A stretch of DNA of 64,000 nucleotides from an uncultured Bacteroidota bacterium (GTDB taxonomy: Bacteria > Bacteroidota > Bacteroidia > Flavobacteriales > Flavobacteriaceae). The notes beneath the pieces are model-generated. The model searched no databases. It was not told the DNA's origin and saw nothing but the letters and a program-made list of their open reading frames with translations. The stretch lies in NCBI GenBank assembly GCA_902598305.1, contig CACKBL010000004.1, forward strand, positions 1 to 64,000. The letters are read 5' to 3'. Shown here in pieces: positions 26,914 to 37,287 of this stretch. Both the position numbers and the translations under genes were made by a program. Position 1 is the first letter of the stretch. Each line of letters begins with the position of its first letter.

Positions 26914-27756
26914 TTAAATATTCTCTAATTTAAACGTTTTATTTAACTTGAATTTATTGTTTTCTTTTTTAATGTCTATAATTTCATTCTTAACGTCATG
27001 CTGTAAAAAAAGAAGAAATTTATCTTTGGCAGCTTTTTCTAAAAAAGACTCTTTTTCCCTTAATGTTTGCAAGGGTCTTGTGTCGTATCCCATAATAAAA
27101 GGCACTCTAACGTGACCGCTTGTAGGTATTAAATCTGACACAAAAACTATGGTTCTGCTTTTAAATTCTAAGACAGGGAGCATCATTTTCTCGGTATGGC
27201 CGTTGACCGTTAAAATATCAAACCCGAGAGGTTTTTCATTAGCATCTATCAAATTTAATTTACCACTTTCTTTAAGAGGAAGGATATTATCCGGCAAAAA
27301 AGAAGCTTTTTCTCTCGAGTTTGGAGAATTTGCCCATTCCCAATGACCTTTATTAACCCAGAAGTTAGCATTCTCAAACCTAGGAATTAGCCGATTACCC
27401 TTTCTAATTATAGCACCTCCGCAGTGATCAAAATGAAGATGTGTAAAAAAAACATCAGTAACGTCACCACTACTGAAGCCAGCTTTTTTAATGGAGTCAT
27501 CAATAGAATATTCTCCCCACTTGTGATAGTGAGAGAAAAATTTTTCATCTTGTTTATCCCCTAGACCAGTATCAATTAAAATAAGGCTACTTGTTGTTTC
27601 TATTAAAAGTGATCTTGCAGCCATATCAATCATATTCAAATCGTCGGCAGGATTCGTTTTTTTCCAAATAGCCTTTGGCACAACTCCAAACATCGCCCCA
27701 CCGTCAAGCTTAAAGTTACCGGTTTCAATAGAATAAAGGTTTTTTATTATAGACAT
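26914..27756 (-). CDS. MBL-fold metallohydrolase (lactonase-like)
   Basis: The 280-residue metallo-beta-lactamase fold protein has the metal motif THLHFDHCGG, then VNGHTEKMMLPVL and FVSDLIPTSGHVRVP. The subfamily includes N-acyl-homoserine lactonases and related esterases, so a quorum-quenching or general hydrolase role is possible but not shown. No signal peptide is seen, so it is cytoplasmic. It lies between SulP and the M1 peptidase, with 9-bp gaps on each side. Confidence 0.85.
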   Translation of the reverse strand: MSIIKNLYSIETGNFKLDGGAMFGVVPKAIWKKTNPADDLNMIDMAARSLLIETTSSLILIDTGLGDKQDEKFFSHYHKWGEYSIDDSIKKAGFSSGDVTDVFFTHLHFDHCGGAIIRKGNRLIPRFENANFWVNKGHWEWANSPNSREKASFLPDNILPLKESGKLNLIDANEKPLGFDILTVNGHTEKMMLPVLEFKSRTIVFVSDLIPTSGHVRVPFIMGYDTRPLQTLREKESFLEKAAKDKFLLFLQHDVKNEIIDIKKENNKFKLNKTFKLENI

Positions 27757-27765
27757 TTTCTTTAA

Positions 27766-29976
27766 TTATTTATCTAAATACTTATTATTAATAATTGACA
27801 TTAGCTCAGTGGAAAAAGCCAGTAATTGTTTAATTTCCTGTATACTTGAAAGGCGACTTTTACCCTTTATAAGAATGCTTCTTCCAATTGACTCAACCCT
27901 AAAATAAGCGTGGCTCTCAAAAAAGAAAATAAGTTTTGAGTCAAAAAGCTTTCGTATTTCACTAGCCCTTCTTCCCCCAAGGAAAAAGCGCCTGGAAAAG
28001 TCAGGATATTTTGGAAAATCTAAATCTTTATAAATGGTATTTTCATTAATTCCCCCAAGTAAGTTTTCTCTATCCAAAATAAAAATGGGTATATCAAATT
28101 TTAGATTTATTAGCAAGAAAGAAGAGATTATATCATCTTTTGAGATAAATGCACCTTCGCTGTAAGAAAGATCAAACAAGTGAAAATCACCGCTTTCATT
28201 TACTATTTCGTTGAATTGATAATTTATAATCTTTGCATTAAAAAGGTCAAAACGTTCAAGTTCTTTTGTATCGGAAGAGGGCTCTGCCCTATATCCCCAA
28301 CCAAGAACTGTAGATAGCTTCTTTAGAGACAACTGTCTTTTCGTTAGATTGTCATTAATCTTGAAGAAATCATTTGTAGGGAGAGACTTTCTTATTGCGA
28401 AGGGGTGTCGAGTGTCAGCAGTATGGGCATCTAACCCTATAATTTCAAATGCCCCACCCTTTCTAGCAAACCCTCTTCTGTATTCATTCAAACCCTCCAT
28501 AACGGTGTGATCCACAAAACTGCACAATGAAAAATCTAACACAGCATGTTCATTTTCAGGAATTTCGTCGAGTTTTGATTTAAGGCGAAAGAAATTCAAG
28601 AAGCTGCAGAAGTTTTTTACACTCACGTAATAATTTCCTGTTTCTTCCTCCAAATACATCAACACATTTGGCTTAAAAAGGTTTCTAGTGAAGAGAAACA
28701 AATTTCTATTTAAAACAACATGTATTAAAAAGGTAGTTACAATTCCTAGGAAAATACCAGTAATTAAATCATTGGTAAGTGTTATAATCAGCGTAACAAT
28801 AAAAATTGCCGCCTGTTCTTTGCCGATTTTAAGAATCCTAAGAAAATTACTAGGCGCAGCAAGTTTATATCCAGTGTAAACTAATATTGCAGCTAAAGCG
28901 GGAAGAGCAATTCTTTGTATTTGCTCTTGAAATAACAGAATAAAACATAATAGCATCAAAGAATGTGACATGTTAGCAAAACGATTGGTACCACCATTAT
29001 TTACATTTACCGAACTTCTTGCTATTACGGTCACAACGTTAAGACCTCCAGCCAATCCACTTAAGGCAGTAGCTATACCCAAAGCCCGAAGGTCTTTATT
29101 TACATTTGATCTTCTTTTTTGGGGATCGAGTTTATCAACAGCTTTGATACTTAATAACGACTCAATGCTAGAAATAAGCGTAATAGAAAAAACTGTTGAC
29201 AAAAAAGGCACTGTTAAAGCTATTCCAAAATCCGGAGTAGGCAAGTCAGACCAAATATCATCTGGAAGGGATATCAGCAGATTTGGACTTATAGGATACT
29301 CTTGAGATGATATCAAATCGTAGTAATAATTAAGACCAATAGCAAGAAAAACAACCCACATTGGAGCAGGTATCAACTTAAAAAGGGGGTTTCTCAATTT
29401 AGAGTAGAAAACTAGAATTAAAAGAGACAGTAAGCCTAACAAAGCAGGTAGTATAATTTCCATAGAAGAGGAAGAAAATAAAACTTTTAGAGAATCAGGA
29501 ATTTTAGATAAAACCTCAAGCGGCTTTCCGCTCACAGAAGTTATACCAAGCATGACATGAACTTGTTTAGAGAGTATACCTACACCAATAGCAGCAAGCA
29601 TGCCCTGTAAAGCAGATGAGGGAAAAAATTCGCTCAAGGCGCCAAGTCTGAAAACACCAAAAAGAAACATTAATGCACCAGAGACAATTATAGCGGCTAA
29701 AGTATATAGGTAGCCTTGATATAAATCACCACCACCCAATGACGTAATAGCGTACAATAAAACTATAACCAAACCATTGCCAGGACCTGTTATTGTCAAT
29801 TGTGACCCCCCCAAAATAGCAACAACAGTTCCACCAACAATAGAAGCTATCACTCCAGAAATAGGCGGAGCTTCTGATGCAATGGCGAGGCCTAAGCCAA
29901 GTGGTAATGCTACTAAAGACACAACAAATCCGGCGAATAAATTTTTAGGAAGTTCTTTTATGAAATCTTTCATCAT
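27766..29976 (-). CDS. SulP family anion transporter with STAS and extra C-terminal domain
   Basis: The 736-residue protein begins with a SulP membrane domain (AGFVVSLVALPLGLGLAIASEAPPISGV, GPGNGLVIVLL) of about 12 helices. A STAS region at about residues 440-550 includes HAVLDFSLCSFVDHTVMEGL. About 180 further residues of no recognised fold follow. SulP proteins carry sulfate, bicarbonate or other anions, usually with Na+ or H+. The long form is common in Bacteroidota, where bicarbonate uptake has been proposed. The universal stress protein gene is 9 bp upstream and probably co-regulated. Confidence 0.9.
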   Translation of the reverse strand: MMKDFIKELPKNLFAGFVVSLVALPLGLGLAIASEAPPISGVIASIVGGTVVAILGGSQLTITGPGNGLVIVLLYAITSLGGGDLYQGYLYTLAAIIVSGALMFLFGVFRLGALSEFFPSSALQGMLAAIGVGILSKQVHVMLGITSVSGKPLEVLSKIPDSLKVLFSSSSMEIILPALLGLLSLLILVFYSKLRNPLFKLIPAPMWVVFLAIGLNYYYDLISSQEYPISPNLLISLPDDIWSDLPTPDFGIALTVPFLSTVFSITLISSIESLLSIKAVDKLDPQKRRSNVNKDLRALGIATALSGLAGGLNVVTVIARSSVNVNNGGTNRFANMSHSLMLLCFILLFQEQIQRIALPALAAILVYTGYKLAAPSNFLRILKIGKEQAAIFIVTLIITLTNDLITGIFLGIVTTFLIHVVLNRNLFLFTRNLFKPNVLMYLEEETGNYYVSVKNFCSFLNFFRLKSKLDEIPENEHAVLDFSLCSFVDHTVMEGLNEYRRGFARKGGAFEIIGLDAHTADTRHPFAIRKSLPTNDFFKINDNLTKRQLSLKKLSTVLGWGYRAEPSSDTKELERFDLFNAKIINYQFNEIVNESGDFHLFDLSYSEGAFISKDDIISSFLLINLKFDIPIFILDRENLLGGINENTIYKDLDFPKYPDFSRRFFLGGRRASEIRKLFDSKLIFFFESHAYFRVESIGRSILIKGKSRLSSIQEIKQLLAFSTELMSIINNKYLDK

Positions 29977-29985
29977 TTATCATTT

Positions 29986-30840
29986 TCAGTTTTTTATAAT
30001 AAGAACATCTGTTGGTAATTCAGATAAAATATGTTCCAGATCCTTTGGAAATATTCTTGAAATAAAAGAGGAGCGCTTTATTTCCGAATTTAGAACCAGC
30101 AAGTCAGCTCTAACAACCCTAGCATAGTGGCCAATAGAATATCCTCTAGCACCAAAAATACTTTGAGATTGGATTTTTTTGTTTTTTTTAAGACTGTCAG
30201 GAATTTTTAGCAAAATTTCATCATACCTATTTTTTTCTTCGTTTTTTATTCCCTCTTTGATTTCGGTAACCTTTTTTAGGCTCTCATCATCGTCGGCTGT
30301 AACATTTACCTTAGATTGGCTTATTTCACCAACAAGAGTAATGTTTGGAATGTTCATTAAAAAAGAAAACTCAAATGCGGCCCTTATTGTTTTTTCTGTG
30401 TTAGGTTCATTTAAAGAATTCACAACAACATGCTTTGAAGGAATCTCTTCAATCGAAGGTTTTATTAAAAGCAGAACTGAACAAGTAGCCGTTCTTGTAA
30501 TTTTCCTTGCTATCGATCCGACATAAAATTTTAAAACATTTTCTCTTTGTACAGCACCCAGAAGCAATAAATCAATTTTATTTTTTTCACACAACTTTAA
30601 AATGGTTGGGATTGGACTCCCCTCTTCCCAGAGCACCTTTGTCAACTTTGGCTGCACTGGGGAATCATTTAAAATTTCTTTAAATTTTTCTTCCTTTACT
30701 GGGGTTTTCTTTCCAACATGTACAAAAAACAATTTCGCCCCTAGAGAATTAGCCAAACGTAACGAAGTGAATATGTTAGCTTTTAAGTTTGGAGAAAACG
30801 CAAAACCAACTAAAATTCTTTTAAACAAAGTTTTTGCCAA
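29986..30840 (-). CDS. Universal stress protein, tandem UspA domains
   Basis: The 284-residue protein contains two UspA folds, about residues 1-140 and 145-284. The first has RILVGFAFSP, KIDLLLLGAVQRENVLKFYVGSIARKITR and SVLLLIKP, and the second ends SELPTDVLIIKN. There is no ATG in range; the only sensible start is TTG 30840, because an in-frame stop lies just upstream. It leads the operon with SulP, so it may modulate that transporter; the pairing is seen, the function inferred. Confidence 0.85.
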   Translation of the reverse strand: MAKTLFKRILVGFAFSPNLKANIFTSLRLANSLGAKLFFVHVGKKTPVKEEKFKEILNDSPVQPKLTKVLWEEGSPIPTILKLCEKNKIDLLLLGAVQRENVLKFYVGSIARKITRTATCSVLLLIKPSIEEIPSKHVVVNSLNEPNTEKTIRAAFEFSFLMNIPNITLVGEISQSKVNVTADDDESLKKVTEIKEGIKNEEKNRYDEILLKIPDSLKKNKKIQSQSIFGARGYSIGHYARVVRADLLVLNSEIKRSSFISRIFPKDLEHILSELPTDVLIIKN

Positions 30841-30905
30841 CTTTTTTCACTTAATATAATCTAAAAAAACTAGAATTTAAATTTTTATTTTCAACATAGT
30901 CTAAT

Positions 30906-31586
30906 TTACAAATCTAAAGAAGCCCCGATTTTGGGAATAATTAATTCTTTCTTATCAAAGCTAAATTTTTTGACAGCATTAGCGACATCAATTTTTATAG
31001 GGGGGAATGTATTAAAGTGACAACCGATTATTTTTTTACACTTAATAAAATCAGAAGCCACCAATGCCTCATCTATACCCATTGTAAAGTTATCTCCAAT
31101 TGGTAAAATTGCAAAATCAAGTTTTGGACAAAGCCTAGGAATTAATTTCATGTCATAGGTAAGCGCAGTGTCCCCAGCATGATAAAAAGATTTATTATTT
31201 CCATATACAACAAATCCACCAGGATTTCCACCGTAGCTTCCATCAGGGAGTACAGAAGAATGTATCGAGGACACAAACTTTACCGTACCAAAATCAAAAT
31301 TAAATTTTCCCCCATGGTTCATACCGTGCCCATTAAGCCCCTTGGATTGGTACCATGAAACAATTTCATAGTTTGAAATTATAATAGCATTATTGTTATT
31401 ACCAATTAATTCTGCATCTAACAGGTGGTCTTGATGCCCGTGGGTAATTAAAATATAATCGCATTTTATATCCGAAATGTTAATATTATTTGCCAGCTTG
31501 TTTCCTGAAATAAAGGGGTCTATTAAAAGCTTTTTCCCATTAAATAAAATTAAAAAACAAGAATGTCCAAAGTAGATAACTTTCAT
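30906..31586 (-). CDS. UPF0173 metal-dependent hydrolase (MBL fold)
   Basis: The 226-residue protein is typical of the UPF0173/YtkL group: KVIYFGHSCFLILFNGKKLLIDPFISGN, the metal site ILITHGHQDHLLDAELI, YHAGDTALTYDM, and ILPIGDNFTMGIDEAL. Members hydrolyse phosphodiester or other ester bonds in vitro, and the natural substrate is unknown. No signal is present. It lies 9 bp downstream of the M20 peptidase gene on the same strand. Confidence 0.88.
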   Translation of the reverse strand: MKVIYFGHSCFLILFNGKKLLIDPFISGNKLANNINISDIKCDYILITHGHQDHLLDAELIGNNNNAIIISNYEIVSWYQSKGLNGHGMNHGGKFNFDFGTVKFVSSIHSSVLPDGSYGGNPGGFVVYGNNKSFYHAGDTALTYDMKLIPRLCPKLDFAILPIGDNFTMGIDEALVASDFIKCKKIIGCHFNTFPPIKIDVANAVKKFSFDKKELIIPKIGASLDL

Positions 31587-31595
31587 TTTTAAATG

Positions 31596-33101
31596 CTATA
31601 GTTTCTGTGATAAAATAGACAAAATGGTCTTTATCCCATCCCTGTAATTTCCCAATCTGATGTTTTCATTTGGACTGTGTTGGTTGTTGTCTCTATTGAC
31701 GGTAGGAACTGTAATTGCAGGAATATTTAGAGTGTTAACAAATGGGGAAATTGGTATTGAGCCTCCACTCATCCTGATTAAAATAGGATCTTCACCAAAC
31801 CCCTTTTTTATTGCATCCCTAAGCCAAACACTGTATTTGCTTTTAAGACTAGTTCTAAATGACTGATATGAAATCTTAGAGGTAAAAGTTGCAATTTTTT
31901 TATTTTTTAATCTTTCATTTTTGTTCGGTTCCCTATCTAAAACTAAATAACCTAAACTTTCTATGTGTTTTTTTATCAATGATAAAAGGGTTTTCGGGTT
32001 AGACTCTTTTACTAGCCTGACATCAATTTCTGCTCTTGCCCAAGAGGGAATTATCGTTCGCACTTCTTCATTAATCCAACCAGAACGCATTCCTCTGATG
32101 TTTAAAGAAGGATATTGTATAGCTTCTTGATATGTGTCTTTTACTTTATCAAATTCCGCGATTTGGAATAGGTCTAATAATTCCTTTTCATTATGTGGTG
32201 TAGAATTGAGAATTTTTTTGACTTCAGGACTAATTTTAATTCCATCATAATAACCTTTAATGGTTACTTTTCCATCTTCGTCTTTCATAGATGCAAGTAT
32301 TTTCGATAATCTTAATGCAGGGTTAGGCACATAGTTTCCAAAATGACCACTATGTTGAGGGACTATTGGGCCATACGTTGTTAACTGAATAGTAGCAATT
32401 CCCCTAGCTCCAAATGTCAAAGTTGGTTTATTAAGTCTGTGACGAGGACCATCTAGAATAATTAAAACGTCAGAATTAAGCAACTTACCATTTTTTTTAA
32501 CGGCATCCGGCAGGTTAGGAGACCCCATTTCTTCTTCAAAATCTAGAATTACTTTTATATTAAAGTTGGGGGTGATCCCATTTTCATCAATTGCATCAAT
32601 TGCTGCCAAAAACATTGAAACAGGCCCCTTGGCGTCACTAGCTGACCTGGCAAAAATTCTCCAATCGTCATTATACTCGTAAATTTTATTCCAATCCAGA
32701 GCCTCCCATTTACCAGTTGAATTCATTTTTTTTAATACCGGGACGTATGGATTTTCTTGATTCCATTTGGAAGGATCTACAGGCTGACCGTCCATTTGAA
32801 GATATATAAGGACCGTTTTACCTTTTGCAGTAAAATCTCTTTTAGCCAATAAAAGGGGCGCACCCATGGTCATAATTTTAGAAACCCTGAATCCCCTTTT
32901 CCCAAACTCTTCCTCAGTCCACTTTATATTTTTCTCTATTCCAATTTTGTCGTTCGCATCATTTGGAATACTAAGTAATTTCTTAAATCCTTCAAAAGAA
33001 GTAAGTGTATATTTTGAAGCCAAATAATCAAGGTTAAACCTTTCTTGGCAAAAAAGATTTAAAGAACAATTAACAATAAAAATTAAAACAATTTTTTTCA
33101 T
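31596..33101 (-). CDS. M20 family peptidase/deacylase, secreted, with altered first metal ligand
   Basis: The 501-residue protein has a signal peptide (MKKIVLIFIVNCSLNLFC). The M20 catalytic features are ARSASDAKGPVSMF (bridging Asp), the general-base pair in LDFEEEMGSPN, and the C-terminal zinc His in NNQHSPNE. The first metal motif, normally HxD, reads LQMDGQPVD, with Gln in the place of His. It is probably a periplasmic dipeptidase or amidohydrolase. Glutamine here may be a feature of this Bacteroidota subfamily rather than a defect. Confidence 0.85.
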   Translation of the reverse strand: MKKIVLIFIVNCSLNLFCQERFNLDYLASKYTLTSFEGFKKLLSIPNDANDKIGIEKNIKWTEEEFGKRGFRVSKIMTMGAPLLLAKRDFTAKGKTVLIYLQMDGQPVDPSKWNQENPYVPVLKKMNSTGKWEALDWNKIYEYNDDWRIFARSASDAKGPVSMFLAAIDAIDENGITPNFNIKVILDFEEEMGSPNLPDAVKKNGKLLNSDVLIILDGPRHRLNKPTLTFGARGIATIQLTTYGPIVPQHSGHFGNYVPNPALRLSKILASMKDEDGKVTIKGYYDGIKISPEVKKILNSTPHNEKELLDLFQIAEFDKVKDTYQEAIQYPSLNIRGMRSGWINEEVRTIIPSWARAEIDVRLVKESNPKTLLSLIKKHIESLGYLVLDREPNKNERLKNKKIATFTSKISYQSFRTSLKSKYSVWLRDAIKKGFGEDPILIRMSGGSIPISPFVNTLNIPAITVPTVNRDNNQHSPNENIRLGNYRDGIKTILSILSQKL

Positions 33102-33229
33102 TTATTTAAGATTTTTTTAAAATTCAAAAGCTTTTCCAAAATGAAAAACCGTTTAGTTTAAACAAAAAAACAGCTTTCATCTACACCGACTTAAATTTAA
33201 GCCGAATTTAGAAAAAAACATATTTTTAT

Positions 33230-35026
33230 TTAATCATTAAGTTTAAGCACAGCTAAAAAAGCTTGCTGAGGTATTTCGACATTGCCAATTTGCCTCATCT
33301 TCTTTTTCCCCTTTTTTTGATTTTCAAGTAACTTTCTTTTTCTTGTTATGTCACCACCATAGCATTTTGCAGTAACATCCTTCCTAACAGCTTTAATTGT
33401 TTCGCGGGATATAATCTTAGCTCCAATTGCAGCTTGAACCGGAATATCAAATTGTTGTCTAGGAATTAACTCTTTAAGCTTTTCACACATTTTTTTGCCA
33501 ATGGTATATGCATTATCAGCGTGAATTAGAGATGATAAAGCGTCGACAGCATTACCATTTAACAGTATATCCACTCTTACAAGCTTTGAAACGTTGAATC
33601 CAATTGGTGAGTAATCAAAAGATGCATAACCTTTAGATACGGTTTTTAATCTGTCATAAAAGTCAAAAACAATCTCTGCTAGAGGCAATTCAAAAATAAT
33701 TTCGACCCTTTCCTGGGTAAGGTAAGTTTGATTAATCATCTTGCCTCTTTTTTCTATGCATAACGTTATAACATTTCCAATGTAATCCGACTTCGTAATT
33801 ATTGAAGCTTTTATATAGGGCTCCTCTACCCGTTCTAAAATTGAAGGGTCGGGTATATCAGACGGATTATTAACAAGAATCATTTTGGTTGGATTTTTTC
33901 TAGTAAATGCATGATAAGAAACATTGGGAACTGTAGTTATAACACTCATTCCAAATTCGCGTTCTAGCCTTTGCTGAATTATTTCAAGGTGTAACATTCC
34001 TAAAAAGCCACATCTAAATCCGAAACCAAGTGCAGCTGAACTTTCTGGTATAAAAACTAGAGAGGCATCATTTAATTGAAGCTTTTCCATGGATTTTCTA
34101 AGTTCTTCATAATCATCAGTGTCTATAGGGTAAATTCCAGCGAACACCATTGGCTTCACATCTTCAAATCCTTCAATGGCATTTACTTCAATCTTTCCAT
34201 CCTCTACAATTGTGTCACCTACTTTTACTTCCTTAGCGTTTTTAATTCCCGTGATTAGATATCCAACGTCTCCAGCAAAAATCAAATTTTTGGAAACCTT
34301 GTTGAGTTTTAAAGTTCCTACTTCGTCTGCAACATAACTTTTCCCAGTTGCCATGAATTTAATGGTTTGCCCCTTTTTAATCTGACCATTAATAACCTTA
34401 AAATATGTTTCAATTCCCCTAAAAGGGTTAAATACAGAATCAAAAATTAATGCCTGAAGAGGTAAATCAATATTTCCTTTTGGAGGAGGGATTCTATTAA
34501 TTATTGCACTGATAATTTTATCTACCCCTTCGCCTGTTTTTGCTGAGGCTTTTAAAATTTGATCTTTTTCACAACCCAATAAATCAACTATGTCATCTGT
34601 AACCTCTTCGACGTTTGCAGAGGGGAGATCTATTTTATTAAGCACAGGAATTATTTCTAAATCATTATCCAAAGCAAGATATAGGTTTGATATGGTTTGT
34701 GCCTGTATACTTTGAGCCGCATCAACAACTAGTAAAGCCCCTTCGCAGGCAGCAATGGATCTAGACACCTCATATGAAAAATCAACATGTCCAGGGGTGT
34801 CAATTAAATTAAGAATATATTTTTTATTTTCAAGTATGTGTTCCATCTGTATCGCATGAGACTTAATCGTTATTCCCCTTTCTCTTTCAAGATCCATATC
34901 GTCTAAAAGCTGGTCTTTCTTTTCCCTTTGCTCAATGGTTTCAGTAAAATCCAAAAGCCTATCCGCGAGAGTACTTTTTCCGTGGTCGATGTGAGCGATT
35001 ATACAAAAATTTCTAATTAGATCCAT
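33230..35026 (-). CDS. lepA: Elongation factor 4 (LepA)
   Basis: EF4 is a ribosome-bound GTPase that helps translation under stress and late 30S assembly. The 598-residue length is normal. Visible are G1 [16 protein letters not shown]2/switch RERGITIK, G3 DTPGHVDF, G4 LNKIDLP, and the C-terminal LepA-specific end ([27 protein letters not shown]-type region). The 128-bp gap downstream contains a 12-bp palindrome CTTAAATTTAAG (33190-33201) but no gene. Confidence 0.97.
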   Translation of the reverse strand: MDLIRNFCIIAHIDHGKSTLADRLLDFTETIEQREKKDQLLDDMDLERERGITIKSHAIQMEHILENKKYILNLIDTPGHVDFSYEVSRSIAACEGALLVVDAAQSIQAQTISNLYLALDNDLEIIPVLNKIDLPSANVEEVTDDIVDLLGCEKDQILKASAKTGEGVDKIISAIINRIPPPKGNIDLPLQALIFDSVFNPFRGIETYFKVINGQIKKGQTIKFMATGKSYVADEVGTLKLNKVSKNLIFAGDVGYLITGIKNAKEVKVGDTIVEDGKIEVNAIEGFEDVKPMVFAGIYPIDTDDYEELRKSMEKLQLNDASLVFIPESSAALGFGFRCGFLGMLHLEIIQQRLEREFGMSVITTVPNVSYHAFTRKNPTKMILVNNPSDIPDPSILERVEEPYIKASIITKSDYIGNVITLCIEKRGKMINQTYLTQERVEIIFELPLAEIVFDFYDRLKTVSKGYASFDYSPIGFNVSKLVRVDILLNGNAVDALSSLIHADNAYTIGKKMCEKLKELIPRQQFDIPVQAAIGAKIISRETIKAVRKDVTAKCYGGDITRKRKLLENQKKGKKKMRQIGNVEIPQQAFLAVLKLND

Positions 35027-35093
35027 TTAAATTTTCAATCATTGTAAATATACGCTATTGTATGGAGGCTTTTTTTTATTTTTGTGAAATTTC

Positions 35094-36086
35094 ATGGTAA
35101 AAATAGGCAAAATTGAACTTGACGGTTTCCCCTTACTCCTTGCTCCAATGGAAGATGTAAGCGATCCCCCTTTTCGTGCTTTATGCAAGGAAAATGGAGC
35201 AGACATTGTGTATACTGAGTTCATATCTAGCGAAGGACTGATTAGAGATGCTGCTAAAAGTATTCAAAAGCTTGATATTTATAAAAATGAAAGACCAGTT
35301 GGGATTCAAATTTTTGGTTCAAATCTAGAATCAATGTTAAAATCAATTGAAATAGTTGAAAATACAAACCCTGACATAATAGACATTAATTACGGTTGTC
35401 CTGTAAAAAAAGTTGTCTGTAAGGGAGCTGGAGCAGGTATTTTAAAGGATATCCCTCTAATGGTTAAGCTAACTAAGGAAATGGTAAAAAAAACAAAATT
35501 ACCAGTTACTGTGAAGACTAGACTAGGGTGGGACGAAAGATCTATTAAAATAGTTGAAGTTGCAGAAAGACTTCAGGACGTAGGGATAGCTGCTATATCA
35601 ATTCACGGAAGGACTAGATCCCAGATGTATAAGGGTAAGGCGGATTGGACTTTGATTTCTGACGTGAAAAATAATCCCAGAATGAAAATTCCTGTTTTTG
35701 GAAATGGAGATGTAGATTCTCCAGAGGCAGCCTTAAAAATGAAAAACAAGTTTGGTTTAGATGGTGCAATGATTGGACGCGCGAGTATTGGGAACCCCTG
35801 GATCTTCAATCAGATAAAACACTATTTCAAATTTGGAGAAAAATTAGAAGAACCAAGAATAATTGACAAGATCGACATAGTTAAAAGACACTTTGAGATG
35901 TCTGTTAAATGGAAGGGGCCAAAACTTGCGATTTATGAGACAAGAAAACATTATGGCAGATACTTCAAGGGAATTGAAAATATCAAGAAGTTTAAAATAA
36001 AACTAATCTCTTCAAATTCAGTCGAGGAGGTAATGGCAATTCTAAATGACCTACGAGACAACTTTAAAGAACCACAATTAGTTTAA
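35094..36086 (+). CDS. dusB: tRNA-dihydrouridine synthase B
   Basis: Dus enzymes reduce uridine to dihydrouridine in tRNA D-loops using FMN and NADPH. The 330-residue protein has PLLLAPMEDVSDPPFR, the active-site DINYGCPVKKVVCKGAGAGIL with the catalytic Cys, VTVKTRLGWDE, IHGRTRSQMYKG and GNGDVDSPEAA. The C-terminal helical domain shows KHYGRYFKGI. It is divergent from lepA (67-bp gap) and overlaps the end of the convergent permease gene by 9 bp. Confidence 0.94.
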   Translation: MVKIGKIELDGFPLLLAPMEDVSDPPFRALCKENGADIVYTEFISSEGLIRDAAKSIQKLDIYKNERPVGIQIFGSNLESMLKSIEIVENTNPDIIDINYGCPVKKVVCKGAGAGILKDIPLMVKLTKEMVKKTKLPVTVKTRLGWDERSIKIVEVAERLQDVGIAAISIHGRTRSQMYKGKADWTLISDVKNNPRMKIPVFGNGDVDSPEAALKMKNKFGLDGAMIGRASIGNPWIFNQIKHYFKFGEKLEEPRIIDKIDIVKRHFEMSVKWKGPKLAIYETRKHYGRYFKGIENIKKFKIKLISSNSVEEVMAILNDLRDNFKEPQLV

Positions 36087-37286
36087 ATACAAATAGGCTT
36101 TCTTCCTAATACCAGCCGTAGCTACAAGGGAAGTTGTGCATCCCAATATAAATACAGTTAACAAAACAGCCAAACAATTCTCAAATTGTATTTCAACTGG
36201 ATATGCAAGTGATGTTGATGGAACATAAATAAAGGGAAAGTTTTTTTGAATTATGATAATTATGAAGCCCATTATGAAACCCAAAAGTGATCCAACCCAA
36301 GAAATACAACAACCCAAAAAAAAGAAAATTTGCCAGATTTGTTTTGGAACAATTCCTATTGCATGGAAAATGAAAAACTCCCTTTTTTTGTCTAAATACA
36401 TAATAATAATAGAACCAAATAAAGAAAAAAGGGATATAATCACGATTAAGCTAAAAACAAAATATAAAATTATATTTTCAGTATTCATCATCTTATATAC
36501 TGCCGAGTTTAATTCCTTTCTAGATTCAATATTTACTGGCGTATCCAATAATTTAAATATTTCGTCAGCTAAATCTTCAATATCTGGGGATCCTTTAACT
36601 TTTAAATCAATAAAATCAAATTCGTCATTTTTCTTTTGAAAAATTTTTCTAGCAAAGTCTAAATCAGAGAAAATATAAAATCTACTCATGTTGTCAATTG
36701 AAGAATAGATTCCTGCGACTAATGCCGTTTCACTTTTAAAAGGGTCAAAATTAATTGTTGTTTTGTTTGACTTCCTTGGCACAGTTATTTTCAAAAGATC
36801 AGAATAATCATAAACCCCAAGGTTTAGAATTCTTGAGATAGAGCTGCCAATAGTTACCTCCGAATAACCGGCGTTGAACCAACTCCCTGAAATTAGCAGT
36901 GAATCTATTTGAACTATTTTTGAATAGTTTTGCCCCACCCCCCTTAAAACAGCCATCATAGTTTTACCCTTGAAGCTTAAAACCACTTTATTTTCTAGTA
37001 CTGGTGAACTTTCAATAACACTTGGGATTAAATTAATTTTTGATAATTGTTCATTAGAAAGAATTAATTTTTTTTCGCTTCTGGGCTTTATTCTATAATC
37101 AGGATCAAATTTATTGGTAAAAGAAAGTCCAAAAGTTTTTAGACCACTAAAGGCACTTAAAACTATAAATAAAGAGGCTGTTGAAAATGAAATAACTATA
37201 ACCGCAATCATATTCATTATGTTGATAACAGATTTCTCTTTTTTAGAAAAAAAATATTTTAGAGCAAAATACAGAGATACTTTCAA
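36078..37286 (-). CDS. ABC transporter permease, FtsX/LolC-E type
   Basis: The 402-residue protein has the four-helix FtsX-like layout: one helix near residues 20-48, a large periplasmic domain, then three C-terminal helices from residue 270. Such permeases act with an ATPase in lipoprotein release (LolCDE) or efflux. No ATPase gene is adjacent. It starts at TTG 37286, one base after the rbfA stop, so coupled translation is likely; the first internal ATG would cut the first helix. Confidence 0.85.
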   Translation of the reverse strand: MKVSLYFALKYFFSKKEKSVINIMNMIAVIVISFSTASLFIVLSAFSGLKTFGLSFTNKFDPDYRIKPRSEKKLILSNEQLSKINLIPSVIESSPVLENKVVLSFKGKTMMAVLRGVGQNYSKIVQIDSLLISGSWFNAGYSEVTIGSSISRILNLGVYDYSDLLKITVPRKSNKTTINFDPFKSETALVAGIYSSIDNMSRFYIFSDLDFARKIFQKKNDEFDFIDLKVKGSPDIEDLADEIFKLLDTPVNIESRKELNSAVYKMMNTENIILYFVFSLIVIISLFSLFGSIIIMYLDKKREFFIFHAIGIVPKQIWQIFFFLGCCISWVGSLLGFIMGFIIIIIQKNFPFIYVPSTSLAYPVEIQFENCLAVLLTVFILGCTTSLVATAGIRKKAYLYLN

Positions 37287-37287
37287 G

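Noticed and set aside
28980-31360. Isolated GGTACC words (near 28988 and 31350) as further cassette motifs
   Set aside because: Single copies inside coding sequence, with no paired copies, no tRNA core and no spacing.
33190-33201. Palindrome CTTAAATTTAAG between lepA and the M20 gene as a terminator
   Set aside because: Pure A+T except at the ends and no adjacent T run at a stable stem; too weak to call.
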